Positions 12,414 to 23,672 of a stretch of DNA of 64,000 nucleotides are shown here, piece by piece. The stretch spans positions 13,459,611-13,523,610 of the forward strand of contig OZ017801.1 in the NCBI GenBank assembly GCA_963969395.1. Reading direction: 5' to 3'. Below the pieces are notes generated by a model. It saw only the letters and a program-made list of their open reading frames with translations. It did not search any database and was not told the origin of the DNA. Made by a program: the position numbers and the translations under genes. Positions within the stretch are counted from its first letter, which is position 1; the number at the start of each line of letters is the position of its first letter. Origin of the DNA: Pseudoscleropodium purum. Its lineage: Eukaryota; Streptophyta; Bryopsida; Hypnales; Brachytheciaceae.

Positions 12414-12869
12414 GAATTCAGCTATCAACAACATCAGATTCGTGGGAAGCATCATCAAAATATTAGGAAACAACATGAATATCAAAGCAATTCCCCTTGC
12501 AATGAAAGCAATGCTATTGAGCTACAAAAACAACTGTAGCATGAGAATGATCCTAGGTCACTTCCGGGGAACTATAGGAACATCGGTAAAAAGGGGGGTC
12601 ACTGCAGCAACATCATCGACAATAACAGAGGAGTCCACAAGAACAGCAACCGGCGGGACTACAACCGGCTGAACCACAACAGTAGCAACCGGCGGGACGA
12701 TCACAACACCAACCGGCGAAACCAAAACACCAACAATCGGCAAGACCACAATAGCATCATCAACACCAAGTTGAGGAGAAGCTGCTGCAGGAGCCGAGAT
12801 AGCAGTGGAGGTAGTTTGGGGTTGACCTCAATTTGCTGGAGATATCCACAACCGGGCCGACAGTATTAA
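12414..12869 (+). pseudogene. Decayed Asn/Arg-rich coding fragment
   Basis: A GC-richer frame from 12414 to a TAA at 12867-12869 is broken by one TAG at 12537-12539. Its product is dominated by Asn, Arg, Asp, His and Gln, with imperfect NRRD-type repeats encoded by the AACCGGCGGGAC motif around 12640-12760. Such basic polar tails occur in gag-like nucleic-acid-binding proteins and in other low-complexity proteins. No zinc knuckle, protease or polymerase is nearby, so the origin is unresolved. An alternative frame gives a 105-residue Thr/Gly-rich peptide that I consider spurious. Confidence 0.35.
12640..12760. repeat. Short imperfect tandem repeat with AACCGGCGGGAC core
   Basis: Four to five imperfect units of about 21-39 bp containing AACCGGC followed by A/C-rich spacer. 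They lie within the Asn/Arg-rich fragment and encode its repeated NRR(D/N) residues. Confidence 0.6.
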
Positions 12870-12914
12870 AACTTCTCCCCAACTAGGTTTAAGCTCTTTC
12901 GTGCCCCACCCCCC

Positions 12915-13322
12915 CTAAAGCATCCATATCAGGGTGTGTAGCTCAATGATGGTCAACTCCGCCATCGGTGTAGTGCGCAATCGCTCACTGATGTCATGCT
13001 CCAACATCCACGAACGACAGAGGTAAGAAGATGCGTGTTCGTACTTCTGCATTACGTACCCAAACTCCTTCTTCCGTGCTCTAGATCCGACGGGACTAAA
13101 GCCACGCGGTCGAAGCTGCAACAGCTTCCACAATGCCCATCGCAATGCAGCATACTCCGCCTTCGCACAAACTACTGATCGCCATTCCCTGCACGTAGCT
13201 GCCAGACGTGGGAGAAGGGCCATTGTCGCCTCTTCATCGAGATCCCAACGGTCCCAGTCACTGTCGAGGAGGATACAAACGCGAGGAAGGAGAGAATCTC
13301 GCATGACCCCAGGCAGGTCCAT
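12915..13322 (-). CDS. Possible small F-box-like protein (uncertain)
   Basis: An open frame with an ATG at 13322 (product beginning MDLPGVMRDSLLPRV) encodes about 135 residues, with GC content and residue use like a real exon. The segment MALLPRLAATCREWRSVV (about residues 30-47) resembles the second half of an F-box (Leu-rich helix, then ATCREWR), but no partner repeat domain follows. The frame stays open upstream to an ATG at 13673, and a good acceptor (TTTTTTGCAG) precedes the VFVCAAKI residues, so a 5' exon or a longer single-exon protein of 252 residues is also possible. Function is unknown. It may be a host gene or an accessory part of the adjacent transposon. Confidence 0.35.
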   Translation of the reverse strand: MDLPGVMRDSLLPRVCILLDSDWDRWDLDEEATMALLPRLAATCREWRSVVCAKAEYAALRWALWKLLQLRPRGFSPVGSRARKKEFGYVMQKYEHASSYLCRSWMLEHDISERLRTTPMAELTIIELHTLIWML

Positions 13323-13703
13323 GATCTTCGCCGCACACACAAACACCTGCAAAAAAGTACAAGCGAAAACCAAACTGGCGCGCAGATCCGGTTTACTGCA
13401 AAGAGCAAAACTACACAAATCCCAGAAGTGCAAGAAAAAAAAGCAAAGTTCTCTCCACCACGAGGCAATTGCACTGTGCACACACTGCGAAAGGTTGCAG
13501 ATGAAGGTATACATGCACTTTGACTGCACTTCGGGAAGGGAAATGGGGCGACAGAGACCGCCCGAGATAGGAATCACATCCCACTCTGAGGCATAGTAGC
13601 CCCCAAGCGCTGACATAAGCGCCGACGCTGAGGTGAAAATTGTGCCAAAACTGACCATCCGAAGGAGGCGCATTGCCCATCAACAGCACATCCCATCAGC
13701 TCC

Positions 13704-13740
13704 AAAAGATTTCGTATGAAAAAGATTTCGTATGAAAAAG
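13704..13740. repeat. Exact 16-bp tandem duplication
   Basis: The unit AAAGATTTCGTATGAA occurs twice side by side. This is a small replication-slippage duplication with no known role. Confidence 0.8.
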
Positions 13741-14038
13741 TAATCTTTCAGGACAACCCTTTAGGATTTCAAAGAAGATTTAGGTGTTTTTTGACACAAA
13801 TTCATCAAAGACATTTCTATCGTTCTCCTCTAGTGTATACGTGTTATTCCTAGAATTAAAAGAGAGGGCCACTGTAGATATTACACTATCCACATCAATC
13901 CACTACGTGTCAGTACCGTCGTATTTAAATTTGTTCCTACCTGGAGCTTTTTTAAACCAATTCAACATTATTTCGTAAGAGGGTCTAGAATTTACCTTCT
14001 TACCTAAAGATGTGCGAGACATCAAGTCAATCGGATTT

Positions 14039-17000
14039 CTACACGGTCCCCACTAGCTTGTTTCCAAACGATCGCCTCATTTTCTGAACTCGGCCAAGCC
14101 ACCAGGATCCAATGTCGACTCCACTAGCAACTGCAGTTGGGTTTCCACGCTGTGTAGAACCTCTGTTTCTTTTTTGGGCCGCCTTCACTGTAGACGATTG
14201 GTGAAGAGTTGCGGACTCCACAAAAAGCACACCGCAGTCACTTCCAAGCCCCAGAAAACATGTTGTAGTGGAATTCGCTGCCGATAGGTATTCTTCGGCA
14301 TTGTTGAAAAACAATGAGTTTTTTATCCTTGTTAAGCGATCTTTCGACAGAAATGGATTTCCATTCAACTCGGACACCAAAGTAGATTTGTATACAACCT
14401 TTCCCATGTACGATACTACTGGTGAAATCTTGACCGCTATGTCGGTATTATCTGGCATGAGAAGGGGCTGCCGTTCAGCACTATCTAACATTTTGGAGAT
14501 GGCGTCCCTGCATTCGTCCTCAGCAACAAAAAGGGGATCTAAACTTTCGTCAGAGAGTTCACTCTCCAGGTGTAAGCCAGATTCAGCCACCTGACCTTCA
14601 CCTTCATTACTTAATATAGGCACGTGAGCATTTAAAGACTCCCTCAGGACCTCCGCATCACCGTCTTCTCCAGAGATAGGTCTTGCAGGTGGCACGTACG
14701 CCGAATGCTTTGGATCTGCGGCTTCTACCAACCAGGGCTGCAGAAACCACGTTTTGCTCTTCGCATATGTCGATGGTGCCATATTCAACCCCTTCAGCAG
14801 TGATTGGGCAGCACTCAATCCCTCTTGCAGTGCCAAGACAATATTTGAATCTTCCATAACCGCGTTGTAATCAGACAAGTTTGTAGAGCTTTCACCTGCT
14901 TCTAAGGGGTGCAACTCTGCCCATATATTTCGCTGTTTACTATGCGCCCTGTCAAACCGCAAACCGTTCTCCCCGTACTCAATCGCAGCCAAATGGTTCA
15001 CAGTATTTGCGCAACCCACCAACTCTTGGAAATCATAAGCTCTTTCCATACCCTGCATTCCCCCAACCTTGCTAAAAAAGATCTCACATGAATCAGAACC
15101 TGTGAGATGAAGCGGAACAGGCAAGTGAGGAAATGCATCTCTAAAATATTTGATTATTAACACCACAAAATGGCATGACAGCTGGACGTCCAAGTAGCAT
15201 TGGTTACTAACAAAACATTCCTGGACTGTCAATGTCTTCGTATTCCCTCCCACACTATGATCTCCATGTTTGAACCACAACTTCCAAATACGAAAGAAAA
15301 ATGACACCTTCCTAGCAAGTACAATTCTATCTCGTAGACTCAAAGATACAGAGAGAAAGATATCAATGTAATCAGCACAAATTGCTAAATACATTTCTGT
15401 TCCAAGTGTTCGCTCCTGATGTGCATCTCTAGTAGTTCGCAAGTCATGTAGGCAATTTCTGGCTTTTCTTACACAAATTCTTTGTGCACTAGCCCAATTT
15501 TGCCTATCCGTGCGCTGTACATCTTCTTTCCTCAGACCATGCTAATCTATGGTGTATTTCTGGTACACTTGACCTAAATGATCTAAAATGCAAACATCCC
15601 CCCCCCAACTGAAGGTTTTTAACGGTACTGTCAAGGGGGTTTATTAATTTCTTATCGTTATGGATGAAATCCTGATCATGCAAACCCCCTACCTTATTTT
15701 CCCCCAACCATTCGCAAGACAAAGACCAACCTACCCATGGAATATCATACCTCACACCTACCTTCCTCGTATAATCCTTCACCATGAGCTGTCTCCTCCT
15801 CGAGTCCCCATCAGATGCGTGGCCTACAATTGGACCAACATGTTGACCGCAGCTTTGTTGCCACAAGTGATCCACTGTGCCCCATTGTTTCCTGACCCAA
15901 TCAGAATCAAAACAGTTGCACGTACAAGAGACGCACAGAACCAGTCTTGGAAGCTTGTCGTGCAAGGGATTAACCATGATGACCCGTGCAAAACTCCCTT
16001 TCCTGTTCATCCTAAACGACTCAACTATTGAGTCGTACCCAGCCTCACTTGAACCAACAACAGGCTTAAAGGACGATACACATGAATGACCTTCATTAGG
16101 TCTACAGAAACCAACAAGGGTATCGGTACTCCCCTCCCATGAAATTCTCGACTTCACCTTTGTTTCGTCTTCGGCCAAGATTACAGGAACAGGCCCTTCC
16201 ACTCCATGCACCGCTTTAGCTTCCCTGTAGATGTTAGCAACACACGCAAACAAGGGAAGATGCTCTCCAGCAGAGAACTTCAGACCTCTTTTATTTTCCC
16301 GCTTAATATTGTCATACGATGGACCTCCGAAGTTTAGAGCAAAGAGGTCGCACATACGCCTGCCGCCATAGATCTTCATTGCTTGCGCAAATGATTTCGA
16401 GTTTTTGGAAAATCTCTGACCCTGTCTCACCTGATTCAAATTTGTAGCGACATCCCGGAGGAAGTCCCACAGTGCTGGCTTTCCCCCAAAAGCGTTTGTT
16501 CTGTGAGCAGCGAGAATATTGTTACAAAAGGAGAGTACATCCTTTCTATTGAAACTCTCAACGGCACTCAATTTTAGACCATGTTGCCTCATTTTGAATT
16601 GGGCAACTCTTGACTTCATCAGCCAGTGCATAGTCCTTTCGTCCCTGTATTTTTTAGCCAACTTTCGACTATGTGCGGCTAACTCATGGGACGATAGGTA
16701 ATCTACCCTCCTACCAGATTGTGTGTCCCTTGAACCCCGCTTCACAAGGGTACGACTTTCACGAACAACCCTCAATCTGAAGTCCGTGGCATATACTATC
16801 TGAGAACAATTTCCGCACGTGAAATTCCAAAAGGGTTATCCAGTCACGGATAGCCATTCACAATGAACATGACGAAAGCACCCGGTCACAACGACAGCAT
16901 TATTGTTGAACTGAAATTCAACAGACGTCGTAGGCTCTGATACCCACAAAGCACCAGGCTTAACATCAGTCAAAAGAGAATCGCATCTATAGTGCTTACC

Positions 17001-18280
17001 CCCATAAACAGTAGTCTTCTTCCAGAAACCCCAACACAATAGTGACAGGACGGAGTCTGGTTTCTTACCTGCATCAATTTCTGAGGCGGTAACTTGATCT
17101 CCACTACATTGCGTCATAAACCAGCCATGCAAATCTGGCTGCTTACCAATGGTTGACCTGGACCTTGTCGATGGTCTTCCACGCTTTCCAGTGGCAAGTG
17201 AACCCTTTTTGGTCGTCGACTTTCCAATGGCAGCCATATCCTCACAACATTTGGTATGGGTAAGCCCTTGGAGGTGATTCTCCAAATTCGACCTCAAGTT
17301 ATTTTTAGGTGGGCACAACAACAAGATTTCACCATCTATCTTGCAACGAACCTTATACCAAAAAGATTTCAGTTGGGAGACTCCAACATCTCCGACGACC
17401 ACAAATGGAGGCTCATCTATTGATACCGATTCATTTACACTCTGCAAAATACTAAGACCCTCGTGCACAAGACGCATATGGTCTGCTGGAGTGTAAATGA
17501 CCGGTTTTCCCTTGTTACCCTGTTTCTTAGGATGATCATTATACGAAATGTCTTTCCTCTTGCACCACTGTCTAATGTGCAGCGTAGAATGCAAATGAGA
17601 CTTTTTAAATTAGCGAACAAATTTTGAATTACTGACCTCGAGTGGTCACCACTTGTGCCACCAAAGTCCTTGCTGCACTCCCCACAATGAATCTTCACAA
17701 CCGCCACACCATCCTTGTCGTAACTTTTCAGATTCCAAGAATGATCTGAAAAATCCATGGCGGCTAGCTCCCTCGTCAACTTCAGAGCAGCTGCCTTGTA
17801 CCTCTCCATTACTTCATCGGAGATCAAGGTGGATAGCAAAAAAACTTCAACCTCATCTGGTGTACACCTTGAAGTAACTGCCGGATCTGGCAATGGTACT
17901 TCATCAACTTCCAAAGGCTCCTCCACGGGCAAGTCTGGAAACTGCACCCCTGTTCCGAGCGCCACGAAGTCATTGCTGCCGGTATCTCCAACATTGTCAA
18001 GGTGCCTTCGCTTGGAGACTCCTCCACCGTCCTCCCCTTCCTCTGGAATGACATAGACTCGCTCACAAACTGGATTCATCACCTCAAATTTCTGGGGGAT
18101 ACAAACCTCGTCATCGAAATCCCAGAATTGAAACGGCCACTCTACACACACACCCTTCTCTAAACGCGAACGCAAGTCTTTGTAAGTATCACTACTTTGA
18201 CAAACAAGCGGGCTCATGAGCACCGGCTGGGCGCATTCGTCCGCCACAGCGTACAATTTTATTTTGTAATTAGAAGTCAT
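14039..18280 (-). pseudogene. Broken transposase-like gene, about 1,390 codons, family unassigned
   Basis: Two exons are inferred: 18280-17637 (ATG at 18280; donor GAG|GTCAGT) and 17571-14039 (acceptor ATTAG). Together they give 4,177 nt, one more than a multiple of three. Three lesions interrupt it: a TAA at 16838-16836, a +1 shift in a G9 run at 15606-15598, and a TAG at 15544-15542. Flanking frames read on smoothly in each case. Features seen: Cys/His clusters (HCGECSKDF near the exon 1 end, CFRHVHCEW and FTCGNC either side of the TAA), then acidic motifs AEDETKV, GHASDGDSRRR and HDQDFIHNDKKLINPLD, and later GSDSCEIFFSKVGG. Acidic residues in this order, with a late Glu before FS, are typical of helically interrupted RNase H-fold transposases (P/hAT-like group); the exact superfamily is not assigned. 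No terminal inverted repeat was convincingly found. The C-terminal 467 codons are undamaged. Confidence 0.7.
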
Positions 18281-18343
18281 CGTCGTTGCAGTTGCACTTG
18301 CCACCCTCAAAGGGAACTCAATTGTGAGCGCAACAATAAGCAA

Positions 18344-18784
18344 AGAGCTGAAATCCCCAACGACACAACTCAGAAATCGACAATGCGAAGCGCAGTACCG
18401 TAAACCCTAAAACCGTTGCAGAGGTGCGAGATGGCTGTAGGAGCCCTAATTGCTCCACACCGTTGATCAAATCCGTCTGCTTAAAGGCTGCCACGTATGA
18501 AGTCTTCAAAGACACGCACCAGCCATTTCGGGAAATGTCAGACTCCCATGTGAACATTCCGCCTTTGTCCCTGTACTTTAATAAAAATGGGGGTATGCTA
18601 AGACTAAGTTATAATCTACTTCATCTAATTAAATCATACCCTACAGTATTTAAAATACACCAAATGAAATTTACATACCCTATAGTATAAAAAATAAATT
18701 TATAATTTTTAGCACCAATGTTTTTTGAGTACTGTATAGTTGTTCTCACCTATATTTCTACTTCTAATGCTCACTACACCCCCC
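18344..18784. other. Flank upstream of the transposase-like gene
   Basis: GC-richer to about 18560, then AT-rich. It contains two direct copies of the near-identical motif CATACCCTA(C/T)AGTAT (18637 and 18675 regions). It may hold the promoter of the minus-strand gene or the end of its element; neither is demonstrated. Confidence 0.4.
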
Positions 18785-19560
18785 AGGTCTCAAACACACC
18801 CATGACACTTTGGTAAGTAAGGGGGACATTGGGGGGTGATTTTTCCAAGCTTTATAAGAGACTAAGTGAGAGAAATGAAGAGTCTCGAGCAAACGAGACG
18901 CCATAGTGTTTTGATTGAGATGAATTGGTTGGTGTGCTACACATTCTTGGAAAGCTACTCAACGTATGTTCAAAGAATGCAAAATTCGAAGTTGGAAGTC
19001 AAAAGTAAAGGCTTTAAGAAGTTAGTAGTGTCCATGCTGTAATTTAAGGTGTGACACATGGAAGTAGGGTACTAGGAGGATTTCTTTGTCGAAATAAGGC
19101 ATGCCTTATATCATTGGAAAGATGATAAGATAAGGATTCTAGAATGCTAAGGCTTATAAAAAGTTTAGCTATTAACTAAGTGTTGTAGGCAAACATAGGA
19201 GGATAGAGTCTTGAAAAAATATGAATTTCAAAGGAGATAAACCTTTAGATATAACTTGCTCAATACTTATTGCATTTGGGAAAGATAATTTCCATAGTGA
19301 TCTTACGAAAAGAATAGATTACAAAAATAGACTTGAATTTTGGCTTTGGAGTCTAAAGATAAGAGTTTTCTCAATAAGAAGATTAGAAGGCTTTGGAGGC
19401 TTGATTTTGAGACTAAGGTATAGAATTGGGTGGTCTTCCAAATGGGAAGTGTATCTTGGATGTCTCAAAGACTTATACAAGGAGAGATATATTGAATCCC
19501 ATAGAAAGTACTATGAAGACGGGTGGTCTCTATTCACCTTCTTAAATAATACCATTAGAT
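18785..19560 (+). repeat. Dispersed LTR-like repeat, copy 2 (most diverged)
   Basis: Shares ordered landmarks with copies at 9245 and 22063: GAGCAAACGAGAC, ACATTCTTGGAAAGCTA, CAAAGAATGCA, ATATCATTGGAAAG, GGGTGGTCTTCCAAAT, and AATCCCATAGAAAGTACTAT. It is clearly older and has lost the CAATAGCGCCCT block. A 129-codon frame at 19221-19610 lies inside it and is regarded as chance. Confidence 0.55.
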
Positions 19561-22062
19561 GTTTTTCAACTTTTCTAAAGGGCTATGAGTTCCCTTTGGT
19601 TCCCAAATAGTGGGAACTTGGCTACAGCAACTGTTGATTTGACATAGCGATTGCCACGTCCGATAATATTAAAAAATTAATTTTTAAGTATTTTTTCGAA
19701 AAAAAATATTTTTGAATTTTTTTTTGAAATTTTTTAATATTTAAAAATCTAACAATCTGTTATTGATTTACAACAAGAAGAACAAGTCTAAACGGCCCTC
19801 TCCTTGCTTAGAATCTCTTCTTGTAGGTAGTAAAGTTGGTAATGGAACTTGACTACCACCTCCGTATTACCATGCAATACTCTTGAGTACTTTTTGATTG
19901 TGGTTGGATGGTATCCCACTTCACGTAAAGCCATAATATGAGTCCTAACTAGTAAGTCCTAGGGTAAATCCCACAATGAATCTCAAAGTGAGATTGCTTA
20001 GGCCCAACAAGGAATTGGATATTGATCAAAGGTGGGTAATTAGTGCTAGTGGGGAGTAGTAGGGTTGTTGCAAGAAATACTTGCCATTTTGTCTCAAAAT
20101 AGTTTATTTTAGTGAATACTAAAAATTTGGAATAAATTTTTTTAATAAAAATGAAATATAAATCATTTATGTATCATTAAAAATTGTATACTTGTTACAA
20201 TTTAGGCCTAGAAAAGATTATCTATAATAATTATGTTAAAAAAATGATTAAAATTACCAAATAAATAAATATTTTAATGTTTGGATTTTATGAAAATAGT
20301 AAAATATACAAAAAATAAAATAAGACTTGAGGATTTTTCCTCACTTGAAGGTTCTCCTTTTCAACCATTTGCATCTTTAGAAAAAAAATTGTGTCATCTT
20401 TACTTGTGCAAAGGTAGTGCATAAAAAAACATGTGTGGAAGGTGGAAATTTTATTATTTATAGAAAATCATTTCTTAGTCTTGTTTAAATTTAATTGAAG
20501 TCATTATCTCCCAATTTTGACATTCAAATTCATATTTTTGAATAAAAAATATTACTAAAATCCCTCCAAATAGCAAAATAGACATTCAATTGAGGGCTAT
20601 TTTAAAATAATAATCATTTTTTTTAAATAAAAAATTATTTAACATTTCAAACTATTATATATACCTTCACTTCAAATTTCATAAAAAATTGATATACATT
20701 GCAAAAGTTATAAACAAAAAACCAACCATTTCAGGCCAAGGGGTTAAAAAAAGGATAGGTGTTTCTTGCAATTACCTAGTGCCACAACTAAGTATTTGGA
20801 CATCAATGGAAATTTTAGCCCATGTCATCAAATGACATGCATAGTATCTTGTAGAAGTTAAATAATGAAAATCATGGCAAATAGGGACTTTTAGAACTAT
20901 GAAATCTAAAATTGCATGCAAGTGCATGGTATGTGTTTTGTTAGAAGATTGTGAACTTTGGTATCACTAAAAGTGAAATGCTACAAAATCACTTTGGGTG
21001 AGTTTAAAAAGGTTAATGTCATTAAGGGGCACAACATAGGACAAGAAATTTTTTTTAAATTTTTTTTCTTGAGGATAAAAATTTTCAACACCTATTTGTT
21101 AAACTTTATCACTTGAACAACATTGAAAGCACACTTTTCATTTTACAATACTATTTTTAGAATGAATTTTCAAATAACCCCCAAGTCAATGATCTTCGAG
21201 AGTCAAATTAGTCTACTAGGTATTAGAGTTCAAGGTCTCCTCGAACTTATTTTTTTGCTTGCTTATTTATGAAACCAATACAATTCCATATAGAATCTTT
21301 CTTTTCAATGTATCAACTACAAAAATGGTGTTCCAATAACAAAAATCTTTTCTTAATAAATAAGTATATGATAGTAATATTTCAATTGCAACAACTTAAA
21401 AAACATAATTCTAGTAAATGAGATTTTCAAAGATAATCAATATATTATATAAAAGGGTTAATTTTGATAAGGAAGTACTTAACATTCTTGACCTTCACTA
21501 GAACTCAAGGTCTCTATTGCCTTTTCTAGCATGAAAGATGGTCCCCAATCAATTAGAAAATTAATGGAATAAAAACAATTGATATGAATTCCTTCCTCCC
21601 TAAAATATCTATGAAGGCATTTTACCTTACTTCCAAATAATAAGGAGATTCAAAATAAATTTGCTAAGAATGTTTTCTATCAAGATTGGATTTCCATATT
21701 AGGTTTGAGAGGTCCATGCAATTATAAGATGACATGCAACATTTTTTTACAAAACTAATTAATTAATACCAAATTTGACTATCATTGTAGATAGTTGCAT
21801 GTTTTTGCAATTGATTTTGCTTAGATCCAATAAACATTTAGGTGAAAATTTAACCACATACCTTCTTAAAAACATTGCCACTAGGTTTTGCCAACACTAC
21901 TCCAATCTTGCCGTGTTTGTCTAATACCAAATGGTTCTATACCAATACCTTTCACACAATATATTGTGCTGTTTCTTCTATCACTTTTATATTTGTTCAG
22001 CATCAAAAGACCTTTATAGAAGGCAATCGTACAATGACTTTTATTTAGTCAACTTTAAGTAT
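19561..22062. other. AT-rich intergenic DNA, no gene seen
   Basis: Contains simple A/T runs (19680-19745, 20585-20640, 21050-21070) and weak echoes of the repeat seen at 10375-10520 (around 20815-20975). No protein-coding or RNA gene was recognised. Confidence 0.6.
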
Positions 22063-22890
22063 TGTCACGTCCTTATCTCCTTGGGGTGCCCAAAGCGCCT
22101 TAGTGAGCAAGGGAGACCTTGGTAGTGACTCCTCAAACCTTGCAATAGACCAAAAAGGAAGTTTTGAGACACTTCTAAGTAAATAGAGCGCAATAGCGCC
22201 CTGTATTTGAAGGTTATGGTAGAGTGTCATACATTCTTGGAAATATCTTGAGAAGACATACCTAAATGTCTAAAGAATGCATGATTTGGACTAGTTGGCT
22301 AGAAGTTATGGCCGTTCAAAGTTAAAAGTGTTCTAGCGACATTTGGACATTTTAGGCCTAAGAGTAAGGGGTTCTCAAGGAATACTTCAAGGAAGTATGG
22401 CATGTAGCATATCATTGGAAAGCTAAGAATACAAGGATGTTAAAATGGCAAGAATTATGAAGTTCTAAGTTAGGAGTCAAAAGTTATGCCAAGAGAAAGG
22501 CCGTGGTGAAGGTGTGACGCCTTCCTCGATGGACTTGATTCTTTGAAGGGCCATAATTTTGTGAGAACTTGTTGAAATGGGACAAGTGAATAGTCCATCG
22601 GCATCTATTTGTTGCGTAAATGTCTGAAATGAGCTTGCATGTCGGATTTAGAGCTCTGAGCGCAGAGTTAAGCCGTTTGGAAGTTCGGAAGTCCAAATGG
22701 TGAGGAAACAAAGAAAGTTTGGATTAGATTCGTGTGGTCTTCCCAAATCCAAGGTGGATTGGAGATCCCCTTTGATATAGAAGGGGGGGTCTATCAAATC
22801 CCACAGAAAGTACTATAGGAGAGGTTAGTCTCCCTCCTCCCTCCTTCTTAAAGCCTTGGTGGGTCCCGGTGAATCCTGGTGACTCAAGAC
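22063..22890 (+). repeat. Dispersed LTR-like repeat, copy 3
   Basis: Starts TGTCACGTCCTTATCTCC, matching the TGTTACACCCTTATCTTCC start of copy 1, and stays collinear to AAGCCTTGGTGGGTC / AACCTTGATGAGTC. Retains CAATAGCGCCCT but lacks the second, inverted arm present in copy 1. Spurious frames on both strands were discarded. Confidence 0.7.
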
Positions 22891-23672
22891 ATAGAGGCCG
22901 ATGAAAGGTGTGCAAAGAAGGAAAAGAATTTTTGTGAGAACTTTAAAAGATGGTTGGTTTAGGGTGTCAGGGCTTTAGTACACCACCACATCTGACATGG
23001 CAATAAGTACCTAGGCACTGATTGTTGCGAAGACGAGAACATGAATACTATTAAGATTTTGAAATGGAAGGAGGTGAATTTCATTTTGTTTAGGCAACTT
23101 TCAAAAAAATTGATCTAATGCAAAGCTTGCAATTTAAACCTCAAATGGACTTTTCTACATTATAAAAAGAATGAGAAGAAAATATTCTACATTTAAAAAG
23201 ACCTTTCATACAAAAAAGAAGAATTCCAATTTATTGGTATATATAATAAAGCTTAAAAAGATATGACAACTATGATTTTTCCTATTGTCACCCAACTTGT
23301 GAGCTCTTCGTATTTTTCCAAATTACTTTCCCAGGAATGAAAAATGGCGGGGCCGATAATAAAGAGAGACCAATGCCGTTACATTGGGTCATATTTTTTC
23401 TAGTGGCCCCGTCATCATGCTTTTGGCGTGCTGGGTCCCGGCTGCTCTAATTCATAAACGGCACTACCACATACCGGGACCGGTAAATGCAGACACGTGA
23501 ATGACTTCTCCCAGTCCCGACAGACCTCTCGGATTGTCGAAGGAGCAGTTGACCAGTCTAGACTATTAGGGTTTGGAGCTCTGTTTCTTGCAAACGTCGA
23601 CCTTGCACGCTAGAATTCTCGTCCATGGCCTGCCTTGCCGTTGTTTTCCTTTGAAGCGCCACCGCGTCCGCC
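22891..23672 (+). promoter_or_regulatory. Spacer and probable promoter/5' leader of MED23
   Basis: AT-rich to about 23330, then a GC-richer leader up to the MED23 ATG. A G-box lies at 23494-23499. No other gene is seen. Confidence 0.45.
23494..23499. promoter_or_regulatory. G-box core CACGTG
   Basis: CACGTG in the context GACACGTGAATG, about 175 bp upstream of the MED23 start codon. It is a plausible bHLH/bZIP site, assigned from the motif only. Confidence 0.35.

Noticed and set aside
15574..15604. A 31-nt intron to explain the frame change in the transposase-like gene
   Set aside because: No GT donor is present, 31 nt is too short for a plant intron, and the sequence itself reads as protein (DVCILDHLG) in the downstream frame, so a G-run frameshift is the better explanation.
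12190..18650. TACCCTACA-type words near both ends as terminal inverted repeats of the transposase-like element
   Set aside because: Only about nine bases match, the right-hand motif is itself duplicated in direct orientation, and no target duplication was found.
19221..19610. 129-codon open frame on the plus strand
   Set aside because: Lies inside the second copy of the dispersed repeat, is not open in the other copies, and shows no protein features.
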